From Peromyscus leucopus (Eukaryota; Chordata; Mammalia; Rodentia; Cricetidae): a stretch of 64,000 bases of DNA. A program made the position numbers and the translations under genes. The notes under the pieces were generated by a model. The model saw nothing but the letters and a program-made list of their open reading frames with translations. It did no database searches and was not told where the DNA came from. This document shows, one piece after another, positions 1-11,529 of the stretch; positions within the stretch are counted from its first letter, which is position 1, and each line of letters begins with the position of its first letter. The stretch covers positions 8,861,001 to 8,925,000 of the forward strand of contig NC_051069.1 of the NCBI RefSeq assembly GCF_004664715.2, given 5' to 3'.

Positions 1-910
1 CTGGGGCTTTCCTGCCCAGGGGCTGAGGACTTCCCTGCTCTTGGGGACTTGGTGGTCTTTGCTTACACTGAAGTTGTTGGGTCTCGTTGTGTCTCTGGCC
101 CCATCTGCCCACCCCACTTGCTGTCATGCAGGAGCTGGCTCTGACGCTCATCTTTCTCCTTGTAGCAGCTCTTGGAGTGGCTGGTGGTATGCTGCCAAGC
201 TTAACACTGAAGCCTGGAGAGAGACTCCCGGGGCTGGGGAGTAGTCTCTGGCAAGGAGAGACGGGTGCTGTATGTAGGTGGAAGGCTGTAGAGGGATGTG
301 ATGGATATGGACCTTCTGACTGGTCCCTCTGCCCACTGGGGTTGAGCCTGGGGCTCACAGGGAGACCTCCCTGCAGGGAGCAATCACAGAGCAGACGTGG
401 GTGAAGCTTATTCTGGGTCAGGCCTGCTAGAGGAGTTCATCTTTTCAGAATCTGTTGAATTGTGCAGGAGATGCAAGAGTGGAAACCTTATCCAGCACAG
501 CAAGGCTGCCACTCGGTTCCACGAGAGACCAGAGGCTGAGCAGGCTAAGGTCAGGGCAACGAGGCTGAAAGGAAGGCCTTTCTTCAGGGCCCGCTGGTCC
601 TGGAAGCTGATCACCAGATTCCTGGGGGATCTGGCACCCTCCTGGAGGGCGCCTCTAAGGATAACCCAGGCCACCATACGCATGAGCAGCAAGAGGGTTA
701 TCGCGCATGGGTGCAGGATGTAGGCTGCATGGCAGCCCTCTCCTTGGGCAGCACCCACCATTGTGGGCCCCCTAGAAAACACTCCCTGCTGTGGTTTGGA
801 GGAGTTTGGAGCGCGTGGACATGAGGGAGAAGCACAGGGCTCTCTGGAGAGCAGAGGGAGGCTGCATTTGAGAAGCCTTTCCGCCCTTCCAGGAAGCTGC
901 TGGTCAGCAC

Positions 911-948
911 GCAAGCACTCTCTACCACTAAGCTACACCCCGGGCCAG
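911..948 (-). repeat. ID-like SINE fragment
   Basis: The reverse complement of the tRNA-Ala-derived ID head is visible (gcaagcactc, taccactaagctacacccc). It is truncated and old. Confidence 0.6.
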
Positions 949-1212
949 ACGACCCCTCCCATCTCTGCATGGCCTGGCATAACATCTCAGAACTGGCAGA
1001 GCAGAGGTTAGGACACGGTGCCTGTGATGCTATCCTTGCTGCCACTGGGGTTGGTGGCCGCGTGGGAATAATACGAGGAGCCCCCATCTCTAAGCTGAGA
1101 GAGAAACAGGAGATCAGATCCTAATCTTGCAGCTTCCTGGCTGCTGACTTTGGGCACAACCTTCTTAAGTTGACCCAGCTCCTTTATCAGAAAGTGAGAG
1201 GGTCTGGGACAA

Positions 1213-1500
1213 CCTGGAGATGGCTCAGTTGGGAAGGCATCTGCTGCCCAGGCGTGAGGACCTGAGTTCCTATCTCGGTTCCTGCATCGAAGCTGGGCAG
1301 GGTGGCTCACACTTATTAATCCCAGTGCAGGGGAGGCAGAGACAGGGTCCCTTGGGCTCCGTGGCTGGCTCGTCCCCAGGTTCAGTGAGAGGCCCTATCT
1401 CAAAAAAATAAGTTGGATGGCTCCTGAGGGGCAGCACCCGAGGTTGATCTCTGGCCTCCTCACACATGTTCGCCCACACAGACAGACGTCACACAAACAC
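1213..1500 (+). repeat. B4 SINE (ID/B1 chimera)
   Basis: A gagatggctcagt-type tRNA head and 'gaggacctgagttc' box are followed by a B1-like 'taatcccagtgcaggggagg' block. Next come a 'gaggccctatctcaaaaaa' segment and the B4 tail with 'cctcctgaggggcagcacccgaggttgat' style sequence ending in CA-rich DNA. Confidence 0.75.
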
Positions 1501-1742
1501 CCCACAACACAAGAGGAGCTGAGGGAATTAGCAGTTTGTCCACAGAGTGTCTTTCGCCCGTCACTCTGCCTGGCATCCGTAAAGGCTTCCTTCAGTGTTG
1601 ACAATTTATTATTATCATTATCATTATTATTTCTCCCTGTCTCAATTCCATTAGCACATCTTATCTTTGCTATGGACATCACCCAACACGAATATCCTTG
1701 TGAACTATGCATTATATAATTGATGTAAATAATTCCAATAGC

Positions 1743-1922
1743 AGCCGGGCGGTGGTGGCAGTGGCGGCCCACACCTTTAATCCCAGCACTCAGGCGGCAG
1801 AGCCAGGCGGAGTTCTGTGAGTTCAAGGCCAGCCTGGACTACAGAGTGAGATACAGGACAGGCACCAAAGCTACACAGAGAAACCCTGTCTCAACCCGCC
1901 CCGCACCAAAAAAAATTTTTTT
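1743..1922 (+). repeat. B1 SINE, cricetid type
   Basis: It runs from GCCGGGCGGTGGTGGC through the 'ccagcactcaggcggcag' block and the 'caggacaggcaccaaagc' insert to 'gaaaccctgtctc' and an A/T tail. It is nearly full length. Confidence 0.92.
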
Positions 1923-2044
1923 TGAATAGCTTAGACTTTGAAATCTATCAAGCATCAATGATACCTGTTCATTTCCAGGCTGCTCATTTCCAACCAGGCG
2001 TCATCCGGTGCAATTGCAATGGATCCCAACGCCCTATGAAGTAA

Positions 2045-2170
2045 AACCCCTGATTGCATTCCCATTTTACAGTTTAGGAGACTGAGGCCCAGAGGGGCAA
2101 AAAGACACTTGCCTGAGATAGCATAGTGTACTGGCATTTGGGGGTACAAGCTGGGCTCGGCTGTCCATCC
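2045..2170 (+). repeat. MIR fragment
   Basis: The MIR core pattern 'ttttacagtttaggagactgaggc' is followed by a degraded 'cttgcctgagatagcatagt' section. This is an ancient mammalian SINE. Confidence 0.6.
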
Positions 2171-2674
2171 TTTGTAGGCCAATTAGAGAGACAAGGGGTA
2201 ATGAAAAGGTGACGTGTCCAGTGTGGCAGCCTTGGGAAGAGGAACAGATAAATAGGTCCAGCGACTGCCCGTCCAAGACCATCTTTACGGTACTGACTTG
2301 GGAGGTTCGAGTTTGAATAGATAGAGGGATGTGTAGCTAGCTGGTACAAGGGGTGGTCCTGCCCATCACTGATCCATCCTCGTCCTAGGATCCAGTCCCT
2401 CCTGCAAGGTGGTCTGACAAGTTGTCAGAACTGTGTGCAGTCTCGGCTCCCCCTCACTGACACCAGACCTTTTCCTCCTCCCAGCGGAAGATTCCTGGGG
2501 AAATTCCAATTCCTTGGGGACAGTTGTCTGATGGCCAAAGGGAGGGGCACACGCGTCTCTCTTTAGAGTATTTTCTGTTGGTGACCGTTAAAATGGCTGG
2601 TGAACGGCAGAGCTGGGGTTTGCACGCACGCTGCCCTGCTCCCGCTCCAGTGCTCAGAACCCAAGCCCGCAGAG

Positions 2675-2765
2675 CCCGATACCAGACTGATCCCAGCTCT
2701 AGTGCTGATTTCTACCGTGACCTTGGCAAGTAGTCGCTTCACCTCTTTGGGCCTCCAGCGAGACC
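2675..2765 (-). repeat. MIR fragment, reverse
   Basis: The reverse-complement MIR hallmark 'gaccttggcaagtagtcgcttcacctctttgggcctc' pattern is present, diverged. Confidence 0.55.
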
Positions 2766-3244
2766 TTTTGGTCACCAGTCAAGAGGACCACATGTTCCCC
2801 GGGCCTCTCCCTCTTCTTGCTGGATTCTCCTTCTCTGCCACCCACCACCCAGAACAACCAGCAGAACAACCAGGTCGCCATCCAGGGGAGGGAGGACAGC
2901 CGCGTCCCCAGACTGGAGACCCACAGTCCAAAGCGCCCCTGCCCCTGCGGTGGGGGCCTGTGCAGGCAGGCAGGCCGGCCAGCAGCAGTGGCCCGATCGG
3001 CCGGCCCGTGATGTAATGACCGATTAGGAACTTCCTCTTGGAAGCCATGCTTCCTCTGGGAGCCAGAGGTGCTGGCTCTGAGGTGGGGGCTGGGAAGGTG
3101 GGTGGGAGCTCGGAGGAGGAAACCCCTGTCAGCTGGGCCGCCTTCTGGACCGAGTTCAGCAGAGGCTTGGCTGGCTCTAAGCTGCTGACCATTAACATGG
3201 CCCTGAGCGAGCGCGAGCGCATTCTTTCCTTGCTCTGCTGCTGC

Positions 3245-3263
3245 GGGGGGGGGGGGGGGGGGG
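3245..3263 (+). repeat. G19 homopolymer
   Basis: Nineteen consecutive G follow CTGC and lead into AGGGCAGG. The tract is length-unstable and G-quadruplex-capable. Confidence 0.9.
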
Positions 3264-3634
3264 AGGGCAGGCCCTCCCTCCCTCCCCTTCGAGAAAAGCG
3301 GGCCGTTAATGAATGCTGCTTGCTGGACGGCCTGCAAAACCTGAAGCCGTTTTTCTGCGGCTCCAAAGGACAAAGGCGAGCTCAGTAGAAACTCTTTCTT
3401 CCCCTAAGTTTGATAACAAAAACTACTTATCTAATGGGCAAACAAGGCTTTAAAAGGGGTGTTAGGTTAACCAGATGCAGGGCCCGCGTAATTGCTCCCA
3501 GGCCCCGGAGCCACAGATGAAAAGCTGTCGGTTGGATGAAGGGAACTCGAAGCCGCAGGCACGACACGGGACAGAAGAAAGTCGTTTTCCAGGAGGGCGG
3601 GAGGCCCCCATGCAAAAGGGCTTAGAGGAAGCCC

Positions 3635-3712
3635 TTGGCTTATTTCCAGTTCTGCCACCAACTTGCTGTGTGACCCTGAGCTGGTTGCTTCACCTTTCCG
3701 GTTTTTGAAGAG
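3635..3712 (-). repeat. MIR fragment, reverse
   Basis: The pattern 'ttgctgtgtgaccctgagctggttgcttcacc' is the usual reverse MIR core. Confidence 0.6.
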
Positions 3713-4332
3713 CTGGTCTCTCTCTTCTCGGCACTATGCAAGAACTGACTTTGTCGGTCCTTACCTGGAGCTTACTGCTGAGCAGTTTGTTTGTTTGTTT
3801 TGTTTTTAATTGGTGGCAGGGAAGGGGTGTGACCCAGAAGGATGTGAAGCCCAGCAGAAGTTAGGAATATGGTGGGCATGGACCACCCCACAGGCCTCCT
3901 GAGAGTGCTCTGTCTTCCCATCTAACTGGGGCATGGTTTTGGTTCCTTCTTGGGATGGCCCTGCCCACCCTGGGCATTGTGGCCAAAAGACAAGGGAGGA
4001 GGGCAGGAAAACGTTTCACTGCGCTCGCTCGGGCTTTGGCCGGGACCTGGGGGGGAGCACACAGAAACGCACTGCTGCCCTTTGTTTTGACAGAAAATTG
4101 CTGATTCGGAGAAGCTGGAGGCATTTCTTGGGATTTCAACCCTCCCCACCTCCCCCAGACTCCAGCCAGCCCCCTTGAGGTCCAGCACCCCCCCACACAC
4201 ACACACAAAATTACATGTTGGTCTCTCGGCACCCTGGCTGGGCAGAGAAGTCGGGAGGAAGGCCTGCCAGCCTGTGGCTGGGCCCTACGTGGGGCTTAGT
4301 TGGGACTGTCGCCTGGTGCTCTGAGCAGGCAG

Positions 4333-4353
4333 CCACCACCCTCTGGTGGCTGG
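4333..4353 (-). promoter_or_regulatory. CTCF-like motif
   Basis: CCACCCTCTGGTGGCTGG resembles the reverse CTCF core (CCCTCTGGTGG) and is itself partly palindromic (CCACC/GGTGG). Motif resemblance only; binding is inferred. Confidence 0.3.
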
Positions 4354-4581
4354 AATGTGGGTGCCTCTTGGAGACAGCAGGGGGCTGTCCCCTGGCTCAC
4401 CTGGGGACCTGCTGAGACCACCCTGGATGTCATAGCTACAGCAAAGGCCTGCTGAGCCTCGAGTTTGGGTCATGACCCTTCGCAGTGTCTGCACCCCGGT
4501 TCCTAGCGTCCAGGCCCTGGAAGTCCTCCGCCCCTTCCTGCTCACCCAATTCCCCGGGCTGTCAACCATCCTGACCCCTCA

Positions 4582-4676
4582 TTTTTTTTTCTTTCTCCTT
4601 TATTTTTATTTTTTATTTATTTATTGCAGCGTGGAGGGGTTGGAACCTGGGGCCCTGGACATGTAGACAAGCCCAG
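4582..4676 (-). repeat. T-rich tract plus ID remnant
   Basis: A T/TTTA tract is followed by 'ggttggaacctggggccctgg', the diverged reverse ID B-box region. Confidence 0.55.
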
Positions 4677-5006
4677 CTTTGCCTGTTGTATTTCCTATCA
4701 GCCGGTCTGCCTACTGAGAACTTCCGGTCTCTGGACTTCCGTGGGTTTTCTGTGTGTGACTTCCTTGGCCAAGCAGGTGCCTCGAGGGCGATCCGTGCTA
4801 TTTCGTGTTTGTGGAATTGGTTCCTTTCGCTGCTGACCGGTGTTCCTGAAAGGGCTGCACCATCCCCTGTCGGTGCGTGGCTGAGCAGGACTCCAGGCAA
4901 GGGACTGACCTGGAGCTTGCCTGGAGTAGAAAAGTAGAGCCTAGCTAGTCAGAGAGGCTGACTGAGGCTGAGAAAGGAGACAGCTAGAAAGCCGGGCTCC
5001 TAGCAT

Positions 5007-5057
5007 TCCTCCTCCTCCTCCTCCTCCTCCTCCTCCTCCTTCCCCCCCCCCCCCCCC
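5007..5057 (+). repeat. (TCC)n and C16 tract
   Basis: About eleven CCT units pass into sixteen consecutive C. The pyrimidine strand could form triplex or i-motif structure. Confidence 0.9.
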
Positions 5058-5798
5058 GTGTCCACCCCTCCCAGCGGGACCCATAGCTGGCTGGGAACTA
5101 GGCCAGGCCCTGAGCAGGCCAGGGATTCGGAGGGGGGAAATGGGAGTGAGCGGGAGTTTCGGTCAGACCTCGGTCATCTTTGATGTTGGTCTGGTCTGAC
5201 TCCCCCGGTATTTATTTGCAATTAAAGAGATGGTTCCTAATTAGGCTGGTCAGGCTGTGGGATGGCAGGACCAGGACTCTGGAACCCCAAAGAGAAAAGG
5301 CTCTTTCTACGAGATACTCTCCCTGAGGAGAGCAGGGCCGTGTGGGCTCAGCCTGCCCGCTCACTATCACTGAGGCACATCAGTGTACAGCAGATGTGTC
5401 TCCACAAAACTGAGTTCTTAGGAGTTGTGGGTGTGAGCCACAGCCAGGTTCGTTCTAGACCTTCAGTTTTCTTTCCATTCCTTCTCATACAGGGCAGGTC
5501 TAGCACCACAGGAATTAACCAAGGTCCTTTACAGAGTGTGAAAAGGGCTCCCCCCACATACACACACTGTCCTGAAACACCTCTAAGCTCAAGTACCCTT
5601 GCCTGGGTTGTTCTCAACAGGCCTGGAGCCAGTGAGCAAAATGACCGTCTCTTCCTACACCTGCTTGATTTACTCTTTGGGTTTTTAGCAAGTCTGCGGT
5701 GGCCTCGTGTGAGCAGAGCCCTTGGTGATGGAGAAGTCGGGCGGGGAAGGGGGCCGTTCTCGGAGCAGCTTGCTGGTGGCTGCACAGCCAGCCGGGCC
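5058..5798. other. Unique intronic sequence
   Basis: No repeat family is recognised. It contains the CAGAC inverted pair described separately and a short AT-rich block (5210-5245, TTTGCAATTAAAG and CTAATTAG) next to it. A 226-codon open frame crosses it but has no recognisable domain. Confidence 0.5.
5162..5200. promoter_or_regulatory. Inverted pair of SMAD-box (CAGAC) motifs
   Basis: GTCAGACC (5162-5169) is exactly complementary in reverse to GGTCTGAC (5193-5200), and a third GTCTG lies between. CAGAC/GTCTG is the core SMAD3/SMAD4 MH1-binding box. Homeodomain-type ATTA motifs follow within 50 bases. A SMAD-responsive role in this SMAD gene is inference. Confidence 0.35.
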
Positions 5799-5829
5799 GG
5801 GGGGGGGGGCGGGGGGGGCGGGGGGGCGG
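5799..5829 (+). repeat. G-rich quadruplex-type tract
   Basis: Three G-runs of 7-11 bases are separated by single C. This meets the usual intramolecular G-quadruplex pattern on the + (coding) strand of the intron. Confidence 0.85.
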
Positions 5830-6145
5830 TGCAGCCCTTGCCCTGGGTCCTTCATTGTTTGACTCATTCAAGGATCGCAAGTCCGGGCCCCAGCTTTGCC
5901 AGTCTGGGCTTTGTGTCTTCAGGCAAATCACTCTACACGTAGCTCACCAACCCGCCTCAACCCAGGGTGCCATCTTCCAGGTATAAGGCCACCAAACTTC
6001 ACTTGTGGAACCCACAGGCCCTCTCTAGACCAAGTTTTCCTTAGTTCATGGCCGGGGGGAGAGGGAGTTAGAAAGTAAGTACCCATAGGACAGAATAGAG
6101 CCGAGATAGCCCTGTACCATCTCTCCCCATCCCATTTAAAGTGTG

Positions 6146-6243
6146 GCTTGGGCTTGGAGTGTTGCCCAGTGGTAGAGCTCTTTCCTAGCATGCCTAACTA
6201 AGGTCCTGGGTTCACCCCCTCCCCCAGTACACACACACACTTT
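6146..6243 (+). repeat. ID-like SINE
   Basis: 'Cccagtggtagagctctttcctagcatgcc' and 'cctgggttca' match the ID A and B boxes, with a CA tail. Confidence 0.7.
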
Positions 6244-6300
6244 TCTAGGGATACCTTGATATCTCTACCAGATGAGATGACCCCCAGGGAGCTCTGAAGC

Positions 6301-6322
6301 CGGGGGTGGGGTGGGGTGGGGT
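6301..6322 (+). repeat. (GGGGT)n short tandem repeat
   Basis: Three to four GGGGT units occur after CCGGGGGT. Confidence 0.85.
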
Positions 6323-6907
6323 GTCACTCTCAGGGTCCTTAAGTCGTTGCCCACCACCTTTCCCCTGCTCTCAGACCTGAGGCTGAACTCACCTCCAGGG
6401 CAGGCTTCCTGTGAGCTAGGTACATGGACACTTAAGACGTGTTTTATTTATTTCCTTCCTCTGCTTTAGTGTGCTCACAGCGTGGTACGGATTTGCAGCT
6501 TTGGGGGAGGACCCAGAGAGGATGGAGATTCCTCTGTTCCTATGTAGGGAGTGTGGGGAGTAGGCCATCCCCAGAGTCACTGACCCAAGCAGGCACCTGG
6601 TCCAGGACCAGAGAATGCTGGAGTTAAGCAGCCCAGGAGGGTGATCACAGAGAGCCACACAGGGCAGCAGGCTGACTACCTTCTGGAATTCGGAAGCCAG
6701 TCAGCTTAAGAGCCACAGAGGTAGAGATGGGTCTAGCCTGGGCACTCAGAGCCAGACAGTTAGAGCTGTTCACCCCAGCTCGTAAGGTAGGGAACCATCC
6801 CTGTGAAGGATCCTGTAGCCAGGCTAGGGATCAGGGCAGGGAGCTGAGAGGAACAGTGAGCCCAGCTGGTTACAAAGCCCTCTAGAAGCTGGCAAAGAGA
6901 AAGTATC

Positions 6908-7046
6908 TCCCGGCCACACTGCCCCACACACTCCCCCCCCATTCCTCCCACACACTCCCCCACGTACTTTCCCCCCCCACTCCCCTGCCCACACATTCCT
7001 CCCCCCACATTTACCCCACTCCCCCCCACACCCACCCCTCACCCCT
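6908..7046 (+). repeat. C-rich (CCCCACA)-type low complexity
   Basis: CCCCCACAC and CCCCCC blocks alternate over about 140 bases. Open frames on the other strand (Gly/Val-rich) are a by-product. Confidence 0.85.
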
Positions 7047-7177
7047 GCCTAATGGCCCCTGCACACTCCCTTATGCGAAGCCGATACCTTGACCTGGAGT
7101 GATGCTGCTTTGTGCCCAGCGATCCCTTTCCTCAGTGAGGGAGTGAGGTAAGCACCTAGGGACTCACAGGCCCTTAG

Positions 7178-7240
7178 AGCAGTTGCCATTACAGATAGGG
7201 AAACTGAGGCTTAAGAGAAGTGAGCGGCCCAGTGCACAGT
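7178..7240 (+). repeat. MIR fragment
   Basis: 'Cagatagggaaactgaggct' is a clear MIR core match, with a degraded downstream part. Confidence 0.65.
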
Positions 7241-7266
7241 TTTAAGGGAAGAGCCCGCCTGACATT

Positions 7267-7470
7267 CAGCAGTTCCCAACCGTCAGTCAAGACTCCTTTG
7301 GCAAACCTCTATTTCCAAAAATATTTACATTACAGTTCATAACAGTAGCAAAATTACATTCATGAAGTAGCAATGAAAATTTACGCTTGACCCGGGGTGG
7401 GGGGCGAGGTTCCCACAACATGAGAAACTGTATTAAAGGGTCACAGCATTTGGAGGGTTGAGAACCACTG
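7267..7470 (+). mobile_element. URR1-type hAT-Charlie DNA transposon fossil
   Basis: The left end resembles CAGTGGTTCTCAACC (here CAGTTCCCAACC) and the right end GTTGAGAACCACTG is intact. Internal blocks 'ttcataacagtagcaaaatt' and 'atgagaaactgtattaaagg' are characteristic. It is non-autonomous with no transposase. No matching 8-base target duplication was seen, so the left end may be eroded. Confidence 0.8.
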
Positions 7471-7489
7471 GCCTAGAGGATGGAGAAGA

Positions 7490-7505
7490 GCGCCCTCTAG
7501 CGTGG
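7490..7505 (-). promoter_or_regulatory. CTCF-like motif beside URR1 end
   Basis: GCGCCCTCTAGCGTGG approximates the reverse CTCF core and lies 20 bases from the URR1 right end. Motif-level evidence only. Confidence 0.28.
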
Positions 7506-7507
7506 TT

Positions 7508-7600
7508 GGCCTGGGGTCTGGATGTAGCTCAGCGGGAGGTTTCATGCTTGGCATGTGCAAGCTACCCTGCATTTCATCACTGGCACCACACACACAAAGG
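7508..7600 (+). repeat. ID-like SINE remnant
   Basis: The 'ggtctggatgtagctcagcggg' head and CACACACA end are visible, with a diverged B box. Confidence 0.6.
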
Positions 7601-8884
7601 CGTGCCCTCTCAGTGAGGCTGGCTTCAGAATTCTGGGGTGCGCAACCTGGGATTCAGTTCCCTGACGTATGAAAGCAGTGCCTAGCTTATAGGAGATACC
7701 CCACGATGCCTGGTACCCACCCTGGCTCTGCTCCCAAATACCCAGGCTCCGGCACTCAGCTTCCTGACCTCACTTGGTCCGGCTCACTAGAGGAAGTCTT
7801 GCTGGCTGTGAGCAGTCCCGGAAGCTCATGGCCAGTAGGCATGGCTCTGTTTTTCTGGCCCTCGAGTTCCCCAGGCCTGTGCCAGATGGATGGGTATGGA
7901 GAGGAACCGTGACTTGGCAGGATGGAGTTCAGGATCTCGCTGATCCTGGTCACCTGCCATGGGCTTGAGCTATCTAAGTCCACTAGCCAAGGTCATTTAG
8001 TTGAGGATAGCCAGGATTCCCCGCCCCCCCCCCCAATCCCCTTTTTAACCTCGCTGGTTAAATTAAAAACCTTAGCTGGCGAGAAGATTGGCAGTCCTCA
8101 GCAGACTGAGGAACCTGTGGGTGGCTCCTGAGTGACAAATGGCAGCCTGTTCATAGGGTCCTTGGGCAGCCCAAGGTGGCAGCCTACAGAAAGCCCTGGG
8201 GCGCTTTCCTGTTAGGAGCCAGGCATCCTTGTATGTGTGAAAAGGTGTCCCGGGGCCCCAGGGCTGGGAATTAGGACTGAAATGGAGGCTGTAGAGCTGA
8301 CCTCATGGTTCCAGGAATGGCTGCCCACCTGGACGTGGGTTGACTGTTGGTCACTTTCCCTGGGAGGAGCTGGGTAAACGTTTGGTTCTGTGTTCAGAAG
8401 GCCCCAGCCAGGAGCAGGCATGACAGATCATGTCACCTCAATGGGAAGTCCTGGTGCCCACCTGCCTCTCAGAGCTGTGAGCCCAAAGCAAAGACAGGAC
8501 ATCAGAGGCTTTAGCATCTGAAAAGTGGGCCGTACCCAGGAGCAAGGGCTCTGGGACTGACTGCCTTCTAAGACGGACCTGCTTGTACCGGGTCCTCACC
8601 CATGGGGAACACCCCCAACCCCGCCCCCGATTTGAGTGGGGGCAGTGTTTCAAGACCAGCTGGACAGAGCACGGGTCACGGCTTTGCCCTACAGTGGGAA
8701 CAGCTGAGGCCCAGAAAGGAGCAGCACACACCTCAGAACGGACAACATCCACATCCTTTGGAGAGCAAAACCCACTTTTTAAAATAGCGCTTAGCAACCG
8801 CCAAGGGATGCTGCTCAGAAGGGGCTGTGGGTCTCAGAGACCCACTTGGTAAGGATCACAGGGGAGCTAAGGCAGGGAGTGTCA

Positions 8885-9000
8885 GCATTGTTCTTTGAGG
8901 GGGAGGTCTCACTCTGTTGCCCAGGCTGGTTCAAAGCCATCCTGCATCTTCCACCTCCTGAGTACCTGAGACAGTAAGTACATGCCGCCATGCCTTATTT
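8885..9000 (-). repeat. Old B1-family fragment
   Basis: 'Gtctcactctgttgcccaggctgg' and 'cacctcctgagtacctgag' match the reverse 7SL-derived B1 body, strongly diverged. Confidence 0.6.
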
Positions 9001-9227
9001 ATCGAAGGCTGCAAAGTGTGCGGCCTTGCCTTACTCTAAGAGGTCCCTACCTGACCCCTGTCCTATGATGGAGGCCCCTTGAGGAGCTCTATTGGAGTGG
9101 AGTCTTGGACTAAGGGGTCCGAATCACATCCTGGTGGGCCTCCGTGCACTTTGGGCAGGCCCTGGTGGCCTTGGAAACAGGATCCTATAAGACTGCTACA
9201 CTTGCTTGGTAGATTATAGGTTCCATT

Positions 9228-10229
<1,002 letters not shown>

Positions 10230-10656
10230 CATCATGGCTGCCACTGCGCCGCAGCGTCCCCCCACCTCCGGGGGGGGGTTGTCAGCGCCCAGAGACGCCA
10301 CCCCAGGGACAACCTCGCCCTCCCCCCAGATATCATCTACCTAGATTTAATATAAAGTTTTATATATTATATGGAAATATATATTATACTTGTAATTATG
10401 GAGTCATTTTTACAACGTAATTATTTATATATGGTGCAATGTGTGTATATGGAGAAAAAAGAAAGACGCACTTTGGCTTGTAATTCTTTCAATACAGATA
10501 TATTTTTCTTTCTTTCCTTCTTTCCTTTTTTAAAGAAAATTATACAGCAGAACTAGGTGGAAAGCCTGGGTTTGGTGTATGGTTTTTTTAAAAATATTAA
10601 TGCCCAGACAAAACTAATACCAGTCACTCTTGATAATAAAGTGTTTGCATTGTAGC
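10230..10656 (+). other. Smad6: Smad6 3' untranslated region
   Basis: This begins directly after the TAG stop. The first 110 bases are GC-rich. From about 10340 it turns AT-rich, with repeated ATATAT and TATTTA motifs, which is compatible with AU-rich post-transcriptional control (inference). It ends shortly after AATAAA. The placement follows established gene structure; the exact cleavage base is not shown by the sequence. Confidence 0.85.
10635..10640 (+). terminator. Smad6: Polyadenylation signal AATAAA of Smad6
   Basis: A canonical AATAAA is followed 17 bases later by a 23-base T run (from about 10657) and then T/G-containing sequence, a usual downstream-element arrangement. Cleavage is expected near 10655. 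Weaker variants occur earlier (AATATAAAG near 10349, AATACA near 10491) and might give shorter 3'UTRs. Confidence 0.8.
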
Positions 10657-10787
10657 TTTTTTTTTTTTTTTTTTTTTTTAAAGCTCTCTTTCTTACAAAG
10701 AGGAACCTTCAGGACTTCAGTAGGCTTCCGAGCCATCAGGGACATGGTTTCAGTACTTACTGAATTTGGGAGTCTATTGAAAAGGGA

Positions 10788-10862
10788 GCTGTCTGGACGT
10801 GGTGGCACATGCCTGTAATCCCAGTACTTGGGAAGTGGAGGCAGGGGGATCGGTAGTTCAAA
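10788..10862 (+). repeat. Truncated B1
   Basis: 'Tggacgtggtggcacatgcctgtaatcccagta' is a B1 head; the 3' half is missing. Confidence 0.75.
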
Positions 10863-11185
10863 GCTGCAGAACAAAGGGGAAAGAAAAGGGGAGAGGATTT
10901 GTGTATGCACAAGAACCAGTCAAGGACTTGTTCCTCCTTGTCCACGCCGGGGCGTGTCCAGGGGTGAGAAATAGTGCAGGCCTGTCTGATAAGAGAGGTT
11001 CCTTCCCTGTTCTGGCTCTGATGGGAGAAGCTCGGGTCCCTGCTTCCCATCTCAGAGCTCTGAACAAAGTAGAAAATACCATCTCTCCCCACAGTCTGAG
11101 GAAGAAAGACCTACTTCCAAGATGGAGACCTACTTCCCACCTTGAGCCCTGGAGTGAGGCTTCTCTTAGGATCTTGATAAGACAC

Positions 11186-11187
11186 AG

Positions 11188-11216
<29 letters not shown>
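11186..11216 (+). repeat. (CA)n microsatellite
   Basis: About 15 CA units. Confidence 0.93.
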
Positions 11217-11219
<3 letters not shown>

Positions 11220-11507
11220 TGCCACATGAGCTGTGTTAAAGGTATGTGAAGGCAGGAAGACTGCTTCGGATTCATTAACGGGGCATGTTGTACTTCTGAA
11301 GATGGTGGTCGGAGGATCCATCATACTGTAGGACCAGAGTGATATGAGGGGTTTCCTGGAGGATGCCTGCACAGAAGGGCTCTTGTGTTTCCTCTTGGAA
11401 CACGAACATAATGAGCTCTGAGAATTCTGTCAGTTAACCCATCGCGGCAGCTTTAAGTCGCCACTACTTACTGCCCACTGTTTCGTGACAGGAGCCAGGT
11501 GGTCCTG

Positions 11508-11529
11508 TCGGCTGGCTGGCTGGCTGGCG
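11508..11529 (+). repeat. (GGCT)n short tandem repeat
   Basis: About five GGCT units. Confidence 0.88.

Larger units (their letters stand above)
2480..3640. promoter_or_regulatory. Candidate intronic regulatory block in Smad6
   Basis: This is mostly non-repetitive and unusually GC-rich in its middle. Visible motifs are an NF-kB-like GGGGAAATTCC (2497-2507), GATAA/TTATCT GATA-type motifs around 3410-3430 and ACAAAG/ACAAAGG SOX/TCF-type motifs near 3370. A compact run from 3300 to 3530 lacks repeats. Open frames on both strands here (up to 224 codons) arise from base composition and the G-run and match no known protein. The enhancer role is inference; cross-species conservation was not computed. 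Confidence 0.35.

Noticed and set aside
408..914. 168-codon minus-strand open frame
   Set aside because: Intronic, overlaps an ID fragment, no recognisable motif beyond chance Cys and Leu content.
2699..3373. 224-codon minus-strand open frame
   Set aside because: Proline/glycine-rich, overlaps a G19 homopolymer and a MIR fragment, and has no domain, splice context or codon pattern of a gene.
5262..5942. 226-codon plus-strand open frame
   Set aside because: Lies inside the Smad6 intron, has a Gly run from the G-tract and no recognisable domain.
10657..10679. T-run after the polyadenylation site read as a reverse SINE tail
   Set aside because: No B1 body follows directly. The run fits the downstream region of the Smad6 poly(A) site, though a tail remnant cannot be fully excluded.
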